Positions 40,621 through 52,531 of a stretch of 64,000 nucleotides of DNA are shown here, piece by piece. The DNA lies in contig OZ234498.1 in NCBI GenBank assembly GCA_965153455.1, forward strand, positions 2,294,001 through 2,358,000. The letters run 5' to 3'. The DNA comes from Sphagnum compactum (lineage: Eukaryota; Bryophyta; Sphagnopsida; Sphagnales). Positions within the stretch are counted from its first letter, which is position 1. Every line of letters begins with the position of its first letter. A model generated the notes under the pieces. That model ran no database searches. It saw nothing but the letters and a program-made list of their open reading frames with translations, and was not told where the DNA came from. Position numbers and translations under genes: made by a program.

Positions 40621-41224
40621 TTTTAAAAATGGAAATACCAACCGAAGCTTTATGTGTAGGGTAAGGCCAAGTAAGTGTCTGCGGGAGGTTGGAGCGAAGG
40701 TACACTTACTTCGGAACTCCCTTACTCCCAGGGCATTATTACTGAATCCACATGATTTTCTTTTTAAAAAACATTTCTGTGATATTGAGAAACGCTCTTG
40801 AAGGGGCAGCGGCTTTTTTTGGCGGGTGCAAAATTTCATCCAAAATGGGAAAAATAAAAAATAATTTAAAGAGAATATTCTGTCACAATATTCTCATTTT
40901 TTCTGAAATAAATCAACAAAATTTGAGAAAAAATTTATTTCAAAAAATTGGCTGCATTAATTGGGCTCTGCTTTTAGTTTGCTAAGTAGTTTTTTTTAAT
41001 TACTTAAACTTTAGACATGTTCTAAAAACCTATTATGGCCTCTCTTTATTTCAGAGGTTATGTCATTGGCTAGCATCTGAAGAGGGGATTTAGCCATAAA
41101 TCCCCCCTTCCCTTGGCCTCAGGCCATGATCTCAAAATCTGGAAGGGCCTATGTTCAGATCCTTTTCCTGTAAAACAGTAGAGGAAAACATGAAAAATGT
41201 TAAATGGACCAAGGGTCTTAATAA

Positions 41225-41585
41225 ACGTAGCCAGTATCAAAAAATACTAGTGCGATTTTTTTCGCCAGTCTGCCCTTTGCCCCGTAATTTTTTCATCTTG
41301 TAATGCCTAGACATGTTTCGTGATACTCGGGCACATGTTTCTCTCATAACTCACCATGTTTTAGCCAAAACATTCCACTTGGCATTTTACGTGAGGTTGC
41401 TACTTGGCATGTTATGTGAGGTTATGAGTGTAAAACACGGTAGGTTACGAGAGAAAACGTGTGCCTGAGCAACATGAAAAACATGTTTAAGCATCACAAG
41501 ATGAAAAAATAATAGGGCAAAAGGCCGACTGAGAAAAAAATAAAATAAAATCACAGCAATAATACTTTTTAGTACTATAGCCACA
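41225..41585. mobile_element. Fold-back element (long inverted repeat, arms about 150 bp)
   Basis: The left arm runs from GTAGCCAGTATCAAAAAATACTAGTG through GCCCTTTGCCC, TTTTTTCATCTTGTAATGC, ACATGTTT and GGGCACATGTTTCTCTC. The right arm reverse-complemented gives GTGGCTATAGTACTAAAAAGTATT, GGCCTTTTGCCC, TTTTTTCATCTTGTGATGC, ACATGTTTT and AGGCACACGTTTTCTCTC in the same order. The transcript would form a hairpin of about 150 bp. The arms have diverged by scattered substitutions. Confidence 0.8.
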
Positions 41586-41878
41586 TTTAAAACCCTTGCT
41601 TGGTCAATTTAACATTTTTGAGAAAACATCGACCTCAGGCCAGGAAGGGGTTTTATTTTCAAACCCCTTTTCCTATACAAATAGGTACTTTGCACTACTA
41701 AGGTCAGTTTCACCATGAATTAAATCCTCAAAATAATGAAATGAAATTTTGTGAAAAATATGAAGTTGACATGTTGAAAATCATCATAATTATCATAGGT
41801 TACACCCTAAACAATATTATACCTAGTAGATGATGGGGAAAAAAAATATTTTTTAAAAATAATAAAAATAAAAATAAA

Positions 41879-42000
41879 TTATATATATATATATATATCT
41901 ATATATAGTTTCAAAATTTTAGAAAGGAATTCATTTTTTGAAAAAAAGAAATTATTTGTTTTGTCAAATGTGAAAACTGACCCTAGGCTATATATATATA
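41879..42000. repeat. (TA)n microsatellites
   Basis: Two AT dinucleotide tracts are present at about 41879-41906 and 41989-42000. Confidence 0.85.
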
Positions 42001-42547
42001 AGGTAGGAGAGGAAAACATGGGAGCATGTGAAATCCGGAAGGGTCTATACTCAGACAGTTTTCCTGTACAAACAGGCAGAGCAGAGGAGGAAATCATATA
42101 CCGTGGGTATCACATACCCTCCTCCTCCAATTGCACCAAAAGAATTGGAGCATGTCTTTTACCAGATCCAGAAGAACAGTAGGAAAGCCACCACCAGAGA
42201 GAAGAGTCGGGGGAGCGGGACGCCAATAATTAATGTGTGATGGAATCGCAATGCCGTGGATATTTTAGTCGGTAATTTTTTGAGTCGGAAGCCATCGAGA
42301 AATTGAGAGAGACAGAGAGACAAAAAGAGAAAGAGAGGCACCGTTTTCGTTGACAATTTTGTACAGTGCGGACTTTTTTGCAGTCTATATGGGAAGTCTG
42401 CCTTGTTTGTTGTCTGCTGCGAATGAGGATTACAAGGAGCTATGCATCTGAGTTCATTGATCATCGGGGAATTGGGGGAGGGGTTGCTGCTGCTGCTGCT
42501 GTTGCTTGGAACTCGAGACCCATTGAGTTTTTAGCAAGTAGTGATCG

Positions 42548-45500
42548 ATGGGCGGTAGCAGTAGTAGCAGCTTCAGGTCATGTAGTACAGCTCTTGTAAT
42601 ATTACAAATATTAGTGGTCATTGCGCTTTGGGCTCTTATAATGGCTGTTGCAGGAGTGCAAGGGGACGCAGGGAGTGATTACCTTGCGGAGAAAGAGAAA
42701 CAAGTTCGGCAAATTGTTGCGCAGGTGGAGCTGAATGATATTCAAACTTGTGGTATGCTGAACTTGCCAACTCAGTTACCAACCATCAATCTTCTATGTT
42801 ACCACTTCAAGAAAAAAGGGAAGTCGCATCAAAGAAGTCTCTACCCTACAGTGGTGAACATTACTAGTGCTCATGATTTGTGTAGTCTGCACAAGATCTG
42901 CTGCTGCACCTTTGCAAGTGATTGGGTGTTCACAAGTGTTTAAGAGAATCTATACCAGTGCTCGGTATGTGACCTTGCGAAAATATTTCTCACATCCAAG
43001 TTTAGTTATTCACTTTTTTCCAACCTCACCCATAAAACTAAAACTGGGACTGCAAATAGGTCGGAGACTACTAATAGCAAACCACCTGGATCAATCCTTA
43101 CGATTGGCCAATCAGATCAGGAGCAGCAGTCAGATCATATTTATTGCACTCGTCTCTAGTAGGTGTTAGGCTATGCTTTGCTATGCCTTTTTTGTGCAAA
43201 ATCGCTGGGCAAAAGCCATTTTGCTGAGCCAAACTGCCATGTTCTGACTATTCTTCATCCAACTATGATTTGCAGGGTCACGACTCACATACTGAGCACT
43301 GGTGCAGTTGCTCTTAGATCGCAGGTCTTGCATACCCCATGAGCATCATTCTAGAGGGTGATCAGTCTTAATTTCTTTGTTGTAACTAGGAATGTGATGA
43401 GGATAAACTGTTCTGACTACTTTATGGGATCATGCCTGAGACTTCATGCAATCTGCCTCTAGACCACCATCAGTTGATTTGAAATCATGTTTATTTTGGG
43501 TTGGTTTATGAGCAGAGCTTGTGGCAACATGCAGTGCGGCTGCTAACTGCTCCAGACATGGGTGCTCAACCGTACGTAGTGACAATTTCCAGTGTGTGGA
43601 TGTGCCAAACAATAAGTATTGCAATGCAGCGTCTGGTGGCACCAATTGCACACAACTACGTGCAGAATATAGCATAAGTCATGTCAGGTGACAGATCTGG
43701 AGATAGATAGGAACATCTGCCTTCCTCGGGCCAAGAAATATCGTGAACTTAGCTTTGCCTTGACCAATGTTCCTAGTTTCAGATATTGATCTATAGTTTC
43801 ATTTGCATTTTTTGTTTCTTAAAGAAATTTCGTGTTGAAAAGATTCTATGTCCCATGAGCTTGAATATATGTAATTTTGTGTGTAAAACATTCAATCGCT
43901 AATGCCATTAGGTTTTCAAACTTTGAGATGGCTGATTAAGCTGTTGAATCTGTCATGGAGCCACTAGGGTGGCAATATTTGTGGGTAACATGTAGCCCTC
44001 TAACTATGTAACCATTCTCTTACAGCAGTGTGTGTGTGCTTTGTAATTTCAGTCTTCCTCCAGGAACATCCTCGGCAAATGTGCCAGCAGAGATGGGCAA
44101 CAGCATTTGCAGTCAGAGGTTGCTGGACTCAACATTTCAAAGTATCTCTGTCCCCAATAATTACACTGTTGTGTATTATGGTGCTGTTGATGGTACTTTT
44201 CGTTCATTCCCTGGAAGGGTGAGAGGACACGACCTTCATATATTTTCTTTCCATGTTCAGCTTAAACCGCACACATATGTTCTTGAGGCAACTTGTTCTC
44301 CTTAAGAATGCATTAACTAATCAGGTATAACAAACTCACTGGATGTGTTGCTGTAGAATATGTAATGCTGCAAACTTGATTGAAAAATATAGGTGCATGT
44401 CTGCTCAAACCCACAGAGCAATTTTTTTAATATGGAAACTACTATGTAGGGCAAGAAGGCATGACCTCTTCCCAGAATGCTTTCGCTAGATTGTGGTAAT
44501 CTTATACTTGGATATATCTTGATCCAAATCCTTGGATTTAGACTTGTGAAGTAGAAGTTCCTGGAGCATTTAGCAGAATACTCCAGGAAGCCAAATAGAG
44601 TCTGGGTGGCAGCTGTTGTGCCAGGTGAAAGCACCTATGTAATTGTGCAAGCTGATACTCCAGGAAACTGATCAGAGTCTGGATACTAACTGTTGTGCAG
44701 ATTGAAAACAGCTCTGATTGTTTGAGTTTTGACTCACGCATCCGACCTTGGTGCATCCCTAAACCCTAAACCCGCATGTCTGTCTGTGATCATCAAGATC
44801 ACAGATCTATTCACTAGAATGTGACATTTTTTTAATCTTCAAAAGTCTGTTGAGAGAATTGAAAATATGGCCTAGGAGCATGAGAAATTTGAGCATAACC
44901 CTCCACTGCACTTAAGAAAATATGTAATCAACTTCAAATAATCTCCGAGTATTGAACACAAGACATATCACCATAAGTCTTGAGTGTGAATATCCAAAGC
45001 CTTACTTTATATGAGATAGTGTAAGGTAGACACATGCACAGGACGGCCTCTTACATTTCTATGAAAATGACATCAGTTCAAAAAGTAAGGTATTGATTTA
45101 TTATGTTGGAGATAAATTTCATAAAAATTTAGCAAATAAGTCAGGTCCATGAAAAATCTTGAAAGTATTCATTGAAGAAAAGAATAAAGCATTTGAAAAA
45201 CAAAGTTAAAGGTTGGTTTTTTCCATTTATATATCTAAATTCATATACTTATCAATTACCAAAATGTACTATATTCATCAATAAATAAAAGTGGATATTG
45301 ACTTTGATCCCACTTATAATTAGGTAACAATAATACCCTGCAAATGTAGGGATACCCAATAGATGCAAAGAGTGACATCCCAGAGGACTAGGCTTGATCT
45401 AAGTTCATGATCTGCAAGGAGATTGTGAACCATTTGCATTGAAACTGCAACTTAACTTTGTTAGGATTAGTGATAATTCTCAAGAACATTGGGAACTTGT

Positions 45501-48500
45501 ACCTTGTTTGATTGAGATGATAGTACTTGGATGTCCTTCCTTTATCCATTGCTGACACAATTTTTGAATCCTAATAATCCTTAAATCCTAGTTCATCTCA
45601 AAAACTTCTCTTGAATTTTATACCAGAATTCTAATGTTTCCACTAAATTCTGGAAATCTGTTGTTTTGTGTACTGACCCTACAACGATCCGGGTGGGTGC
45701 TTCGGATTGGTATTAAAATGTGACCAAATCTTCTTCTTAAGTACTAATTGTTACATGATTGCTTGGTCATAGGTATACAGCAGCCATATCTGTGACAAAG
45801 GTTTTGGTTGTGCTCATCGATAATGGGCTTTCGATGCAAAACCTACTACCTGACTCGTTTGGATTCCCATTGCCAATCACTTATCTTGGTGCAGCAAAGA
45901 ACATAACACAGTCTCTACTCCAAACTCTCTCTCCCCAGGACCATGTAAACATCATTCCATTCAACAGTGTTGGAGCTGCCCCACTGTCTAATACTCCTGT
46001 AAGTTAAATGTTTTACATTTATGCCTTCCTTGAGATCTTTCTAAATGCTTGACTTTGCCTAGATGTGGTTCTTTTAATAACCCATTAGCTTGGCTGGGAG
46101 TCTCTTCACCTGTCTCTAGGAACAAGTCCAAAGTTAGCATGTCCAACACTTTGAACAGTGTGGCTATGGAATTTCTTTGAATGGTCCAAATTGACAACTT
46201 ATGACTTATAACTACGTGCAGTTTCTATGAGTCTCATTTTGCAGTTCCTGGTAATATGGGAGCCAGAAGTTCTTGCACTCAAGATGGCTTATCACCCTCA
46301 ATTGCACCTCAGTTGTAGCCAATTGTAGCATATGGCTTGAAGAAACTTAGCATGACAAAGGACTTTATGATCACAAGCTTTGGAGCTGTACATCAATTGT
46401 ATGGCATTGTGTTTTGTAGGTTGAAGGCAGTGGCAGTGAGTTGAATGCATTGGTGCTTGCACTAGACAACATTCAAGGTGCATCCAAAGCAGGCAACTCA
46501 AACTTGACAGCTGCAATTGAATCTGCTCTCTCAAACTTTATAGGCATTAGTGATGCCTTGAAGGTAAGCATCAGCTTCAGTCACACGAGATGTTGCACAG
46601 GCCATTGTACTACTATTAGGTAAGATGCTCTACTAACAATGTTGTTATACGAGAATGTGGTTTTCTCACACAAAAAGCCACAACTTATGACAGCTAAACT
46701 TTGTGGTTTCATCCATTACAATGTACAATATGTGGGTGTTTGTTGTGGCATGTATTACATTAAAATGACAATTTGATATCACCTAATGAATGAAACCTTT
46801 GTGGGTCTATTACCCTAACATGCCACAAAAGTGACATTACCTAACATCAAATTGTCATTTTAGTGTACTATGCGCCACAATATACACCACATATAAATTG
46901 TACGTTGTAATGGATGAAATCACAAAGTTTACCGCTCACTTGTTAGGACCCGTGGCTGTTTGTGTGGTGAAAACCACATTCTGTTTGTCATGTTGTGACC
47001 AAATTGTGAGACAGCTCTTGGTTCCTAGCTATTGTTTGTTGGCCTTGCCTACCAAGGCAAGCATATTGTGTTTAGATTCATTATAGAGTATAGTAGCTTA
47101 AGGGATTTTGGCCCCTACTAGGTAATAATAATAATAGGTCTATTTTTATTATATGAGGATTTTTGAAAGATGATGATATTTTGGCTTGTGTTGAAACTTG
47201 AGATTAGTTATTATAGAGTTATAATATCTTGAAGAATTTTGGTTTCTTTTATTCGATTTTTTGAAGATTATAATTTTTGCATAGTGATATATTTGAGTTT
47301 CCATAATATTCTTCTTTTGCCTTCTTAAGATACTTTTTTAATGTAAATGGCAAGGCCACAGTGTGACGCAACCCCTTTGTTCAATCTAAGAGCAACTAGA
47401 AATGGCTCGTAGGCCCTAATATCATGGTCCCAAATGTCGATTTTAATTTTATTTTTGTTAATCAAAGCATTTGAAGTCAAGTACAAGGAAAACCTTTGTG
47501 GACCAGCCCTTATCAGAACAGTGATGTGGTCGGCGGATATATCACCACGGTCACATATCCTGGCAAGAGCAAAAGAACCCAACTCTGTTTTTCTCTTTTC
47601 AAAAGAACTTGTTGATTTGGGAGTCTTTATTATTGTTCACATGGTGCAAAACATTTGAAGAAGCATAGTTTCCACCTTACTCGACTTTAAATGTAGCAAA
47701 ATAACAATAATTTGGGAAAACTCGGTAACTAAGCAGTTCTTCAAAAGTTGGGAAATTAATTACTTGCTTTCATGTCCTTAGAAGAAGAAAAAAAGCGTGA
47801 AAATTTTAATAACTGCAATAACAACATGTATAAAGGTGCCATCCATTGAAGGGTAGTAGTTTGGTGAGGGTCGAAATTGGGCACCACGGATCTCATCCTT
47901 TGTTGTTTCTTCTTGGCCTTATTTGAACTATTTCTACACCAATTTGCTACAAAAGCTCCCTCCCCGCATTTTGTCATATGATATCTAGTATGTATGTACA
48001 TGGCATCATATGTAAAAGGAGTTATATTCCAAAGAAACTGTTAGATGTATATGGGGTGTGTTCCACTTGTTATTCAACGGAATTTTGAATTCATTGTTGT
48101 TCATGGATGGGCCTTGGATTTGGACTAAAGCGTGGGGCATATTGTGGCTTGCAACCTTGAAAGCAGCTTTTGGATCCGACGGGCAATTGTTGGGAGTTGT
48201 GGGTATAGATGTTTACATTGATGAGCTTGGCAACATCGCACAATTGGTAAGGGATGCTTTGGAGAATCGCACAAATCAAGGGAATATTCAACCTGCTATT
48301 GTTACTCTAAACAACCTAAATTGTAGCCTTGCGGTGAGTACACTCGACTATACTTTGGCTCTATAATCCTTATTTCCTACAACAAAGAGTAGGTGACTTA
48401 CGTTTTCACTTCATTCCCAAAAAAACCAACATATGAATATCCTTTGGCTTCACAATGCAAGATTTGTAACAAACCCTAAAAGGAAACATGGTTTCAAACT

Positions 48501-49059
48501 TGTTTGCTACAAGTCACCATATAGTTCACGGTGTCTAGGGTGAGAATATATTAGGATTAAATTGTGAGCTTAAAACAATATATCACTTTGAAAGTTAGCA
48601 AAATGTTCACGTCTTGTCTTTGGATGGGATGTGAACATCACATGATTGTTATTGATGTTCCCGATCGCATGATGTTCACAGAATGCAAGTTACCCTATTG
48701 CTGCCGATGAGCGTTGTGGATCAAGTATAGCACCAGCTAATGGAGGCATTTGCAATCAAATTGATTCCATAGACACCTTTGAAAGCATGGTGTGCTCTTG
48801 TAGCACATGTAGTGATCGAGACTATGGAGAGCAAATGCATGTTGGTGAAATTATCGGGGGTGCAATCACAGGGTTCATTACATTGATTGTGGTAGTTCTT
48901 ATGCTCACCTTCAAATGCTCTTGCCAAAAATTTGGGGATTGGGTCATAGGGTTATGCTATTATAACCAAGAACCTCAAGATCTTTTGGAACCCCAGATTA
49001 TCCATAATTTTGTTGATACTCCTCCTGATATGCAATTGGACCCAGTGAGTAACTTGTAA
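42548..49059 (+). CDS. VWA and Cache-like domain membrane protein, alpha2-delta/CACHD1-like
   Basis: Exons that join in phase are 42548-42752, 43516-43677, 44064-44218, 44701-44750, 45773-45998 and 46420-46563. Further exons are a likely piece near 47434-47648, about 48058-48333, and 48682-49059. Exon 1 gives a Ser-rich start and a signal/membrane segment (LVILQILVVIALWALIMAV). Exon 2 is Cys-rich (about ten Cys). Exons 3-4 encode VVYYGAVDGTFRSFPGR and SFDSRIRPW, like the VWA_N/Cache signature G-FR-(Y/F)PG...D-R-RPWY. Exons 5-6 are the first part of a VWA domain (KVLVVLIDNGLSM as a weak MIDAS, then DHVNIIPFNS and NLTAAIESAL). The late exon has GSDGQLLGVVGIDVYIDELG, a Cache-type strand. The last exon has an EIIGGAITGFITLIVVVLML membrane span and a cytosolic tail. 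Animal relatives are extracellular calcium-channel subunits. The rest of VWA and the first half of Cache are poorly resolved between 46564 and 48090, so decay is possible. Confidence 0.65.
42943..43313. mobile_element. MITE in intron 1 of the VWA-Cache gene (copy 2, inverse orientation)
   Basis: It is the same family as the element in TOM20 intron 1. The left end AGAGAATCTATACCAGTGCT and the right end (reverse complement GAGCAACTGCACCAGTGCTC) are inverted, and TTA lies on both sides. Shared internal wording with the reverse complement of copy 1 includes AAATATTTCTCACATCCAAG, TTTTTTCCAACC and ACTGCAAATAGGT-GGAGACT. Copy 2 is about 45 bp longer. Confidence 0.85.
46650..46985. mobile_element. 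Fold-back element in an intron of the VWA-Cache gene
   Basis: The left arm begins GAGAATGTGGTTTTC and runs through CACACAAAAAGCCAC, TAAACTTTGTGGTTTCATCC, ATTACAATGTACAATAT and AAAATGACAATTTGAT. The right arm, reverse-complemented, gives CAGAATGTGGTTTTC, CACACAAACAGCCAC, TAAACTTTGTGATTTCATCC, ATTACAACGTACAATTTATATG and AAAATGACAATTTGAT. Arms are about 150 bp with a short loop. It lies directly after exon 6, in the interval where the remaining VWA exons should be. Confidence 0.85.
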
Positions 49060-50640
49060 CCAGACTAGGTAATAACTTTTCTTTAATTGTAATGTTAAAA
49101 GCACCAATGTCTGATTAGGGTGTCTTGTAGGCATATCTTGGCACCGAATGGTTTAGTAGGCTCCACCTGCCCTTGTAGAAGCAACAAGAACATGAAATGG
49201 AAGGCTGAAATGTGTTTTCTGAGATTTATATACATTCTGAAAATGCTAACCAGGCCAAAGGTCTTTAATGCACTGGTTTCATAAGCACATACATTTCCCC
49301 TCTGCATGAATCAAACTCCCTCAATTTCCCTTCCCCCAGGCCTCCACAAAGACTTCCTCCAACCTTTTCAGAGGAATTGGAGGGCATTTCCAAAACTAGA
49401 ACACATGTAAAAAATGCTCTTCATCTTTTTCCTATTTTTCCCATGATAACCAATGGGTATCACGGGGAAAAAATAATTGAAGCAAATATTTGCTTGGTAA
49501 AGCCCTCAGCCATGGGGCTTTACCAAAATCAGGCCCATGAATGGTTTCTTTCACCTTGCACAAGCCCTTATCTGTTGAATGTCGACCCGATTCCAATAAA
49601 GCCCACTGCCTTGGGCTTTACCATGTACATAACCTTTATAACCTTTATGTCACCAACATACATGTAGTTAACAAATATATTTCGTTTTTTAAATCCACTC
49701 TACTTCCCTTGCACATAATCTCTTGCACTTTTCCTTTTAATAATTTCAACCTCTTGATAGTTTGTGTTACATAAAAGACCTTGAAAACTACTAACCAATG
49801 CACATGTGCTTCATTGGAAATATGGTAACCTTACATTTTGAAGATTCACTTGTTTTGAATAGCCTTGCTTTTTGACTTACAGTGTTCAAAGTTTGTAACA
49901 TATGCAGCTGATTCGCACAAATATGGCTGAAAATAGCATAGAACCAAATAACAGTAGCTCTTTAGTGGATTGAATTTTCCCTTGCACTTGTAGTTGTGAT
50001 GACCATGGACAATTTACATCTTATAGCTGTATATTCTTGTTCTTTCTCCCTTATTGCTATTTAGAAAATGTGTCGAACTTGGATCTTGTTAGCCTTCTCT
50101 TTGGGTGAATTAGCTTAAGCATTATTAGTTTGCCTCTTTGAAAATTTGCTCCCAATTACAAGTCCCAGTTGTTGGGTAGTGCAATTAGCCAGTGTCTGTT
50201 GAGCTTGTCACCATTTAGAAAGCTTTTGTCATAACAAAAGTTGGTGGGAACACAATTCCCAACAAACTTCTTAGAGGATTAAGTGTGATTTGCTACCCAG
50301 CAGATGAGCAAGATTTGAGGTTTAGCATAAAGCCCCAGAGAGGGGGGTCTTGGGCTTTACCCTACACTACACTTAAGGAGTAGGTGTCAGATCCTTTCTC
50401 TTTTCTCGGAGAGAGATTGAGGTATGTAAGGTGCCCTCCAAATGCACTAGAAATTTTTCCAAGTGCTTTCTGTATTGAAACCACCCAAGAGAAGATATTG
50501 ACATAAGTAAGGTGGCCTCCAAATATACAAGAAATTTCTCCAAGTGCTTTCCATATTCAAACCCCCCAAGAGAAATGTATTGGTTGGATTTGCATTACGA
50601 TCAACATGAGTATTTGCTCAATAAATTACTTGGATTTCAA
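49060..50640. repeat. 3' flank of the VWA-Cache gene with AAAGCCC palindromes
   Basis: Short palindromes of the form GGTAAAGCCC...GGGCTTTACC occur at about 49496-49523 and 50331-50378, and ATAAAGCCC...GGGCTTTACC at about 49588-49622. Each has a loop of 7-25 bases. In addition, AAGTGCTTTC followed by ATTCAAACC-CCCAAGAGA is duplicated at about 50460 and 50537. Apart from the possible microexon, no gene is seen. Confidence 0.5.
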
Positions 50641-51043
50641 ATGCAGGACTGCAAATCCCAGTATGAACACTTATATTGGAAGGAAAGGTCCAAGTAGTGG
50701 TGGTGGTGGCTTTCTTGCCAATCCATACCCAAGCTCAAATCCAGCAAGACCAAGAGGAGATGCAGCATTGGACAAAAATGCCCATACTTCTTTTACTGAG
50801 AAGGAAAACCCCATCCAAACAACAAATCATACCTCAAGATTGAATGAAGATTGTAAACCAAAAAAATTTGTACCTCAAGCTTGCAATTACAATTGCAAGC
50901 TGAACCAGAAGCCAGCAATTTTCCTTTGTTGCTACTGGAAAAAAAATCGCAGATTGCAGCTTGTAAAAGGCAAAGGAGAAAACACCAAGTCCGTGTCTAG
51001 AAGCAATCCACACACCACTTCAGAGTGCTTTATTTTTGTATAG
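49132..51043 (+). other. Possible 3' extension of the VWA-Cache gene (alternative end)
   Basis: The last codons of the gene, GAC CCA followed by GTGAGTAAC, form a strong splice donor, so the stop at 49059 may be intronic. An acceptor TTGTAG at 49131 could give a 20-nt microexon (49132-49151) followed by GTTTAG. The next acceptor ATGCAG at 50647 opens a frame (50648-51043) containing GPSSGGGGFLANPYPSS and a Pro/Asn-rich tail. The three pieces join in phase, but each signal is short and the result is unproven. Confidence 0.2.
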
Positions 51044-52250
51044 AATCCATTCAGATCCTCTATTGCTTCTCCCAAAGAAGGTAGTCTCAAGAGGGAGAGC
51101 AAGCAGCTGAAGATGGAGAGCAAGCAGTAGCCCTCCCTACAGCCATCAAGAAACCAACACTCAGTCTTTACACAGTTGTCTGCAATCTCCATCTCCATCT
51201 TCTGGAGCAGCAGCAGCTGGAGATGAGCTTCTTCTTAGTTCCCTACATCATCATAGCTTCTCTTTGTCTCTCTCTCCAAATGGACATGCATCTGTTCTCA
51301 GAGAAAATGCATGTGGCTCCTTATGTCTCAACCCTATCACTTATTTTGTTTGTGCCACCACTGGTGTAATCTTCACTATCTTTGCCATCTTCACTCAACT
51401 TCTCCTGTGTTTCCTGTGTACAGAATCCCTTTTCGTGCTTGCAGGGTTAATCAGTCCTGTTGTTACTCTAACTGTTTGTTTTCTACTTCAAGGCTCGTAT
51501 ATCAATTTCAAGTTGAAGAGAAGAAATCTGAGCTTTGCCTTCTTGAACACCGGTTTTTCTTTTGCTTCTTTTGTGCTAAAGCTGCAACGTTGCAAAGCTC
51601 AGAATACATTACAAGATGGGGGTCTTGGCCGTTGTTATTACTTTCTTGACACTTCAGGAAACTTGCTCCCTAGGGTTCTGCCATCGACGTAAAGCCGGCA
51701 TGGACGACAAGAAGAGCCTGGCTTGTTGATGAGGCTGCTGCTGGCGATGTTCATCCGCTTCTTCTCCTCCTCCTTGCGTCGTCAAATTTTTAGGGTTTAA
51801 GCTGCTGTTCCAATCTGCCTCAAGCTTCCTGTATAGCACTACCCATGGCGCTTGCTCTGCTTCTTTCCAACCTTTTCCAGTCAGCTGCACACTATTCACA
51901 TACCCAAAAACAGAGTGTACTCTCTTCTTCAACACTTGTGCCATCATCTTCATCATCAAGAACAACAACACTGCTACTCCGCTTCTTCTTTCATCTTTAC
52001 CCACAATTTCTGTTCAAACCTTGAAGAAGAAACCCAAGCAAACCTTGAAGAAAACCAAGCAAACCCTGAAGCTGCAAGTAACTAGATGATGATGATATTA
52101 CCTGCAAGTAGATTACACAACAAAATTCAGAGATTTTCTTGCTTTTTTTTTCGTCGGGTTGCAACAACAAATGCAAAACAACATCCAAAACAGAATTTGT
52201 AATCAATCTCTCTACTCAGGACCCAACATTAGTTCCCCTTCAAAACGGAT
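51044..52250. other. Intergenic region, no gene recognised
   Basis: Composition is more balanced than in the AT-rich spacers. Open frames up to 142 codons occur on both strands, including a hydrophobic one at 51264-51692, but none has a motif or splice context I can support. Confidence 0.4.
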
Positions 52251-52254
52251 CTTG

Positions 52255-52500
52255 GGATCACAACAACTTCTACTACTCATAGTGCAATGGCTCTGTCCCT
52301 TATGGCAATGTTCTATGAAATTCCCAAAAATGAACTTTGGTCATGACTCCATTGTCAACAAGAACTACTACAACAAAGTGCTCATGGTGCAATGGCTTTG
52401 TCCCTTATAGCAAGTGTAAATATGAAATGTTCTATGCTTATGGCAAGTGTGAATATGACATGTTCTATGAAGTTCCCAAAAATTGAACTCATAGTTTTGT
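52255..52500. repeat. Short diverged tandem duplications
   Basis: GTGCAATGGCT-TGTCCCTTAT occurs at about 52281 and 52387. CAAGTGT-AATATGA-ATGTTCTATG occurs twice near 52411 and 52444, and GTTCTATGAA-TTCCCAAAAAT occurs at about 52310 and 52461. Confidence 0.7.
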
Positions 52501-52531
52501 GTTGTAACAACACACTGGTGGATAGTCTTCA

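Larger units (their letters stand above)
41141..42085. repeat. Dispersed short repeat (GGAAGGG...TTTTCCTGTA-AAACAG), three copies
   Basis: Copies are visible at about 41141-41190, 41638-41690 and 42035-42080. The shared order is GGAAGGG, a C(T)ATGTTCAGATCC-like B-box-type segment, TTTTCCTGTA and AAACAG or AAATAG. It may be a SINE-derived family or segmental duplication around the fold-back element at 41.2-41.6 kb. Confidence 0.45.

Noticed and set aside
47325-47582. 85-codon minus-strand frame as an antisense gene
   Set aside because: It is the complement of the likely VWA exon piece on the plus strand and carries no recognised domain.
51264-51692. 142-codon hydrophobic frame as a membrane protein
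   Set aside because: T-rich pyrimidine stretches give hydrophobic codons by chance; overlapping frames look equally open and no family is recognised.
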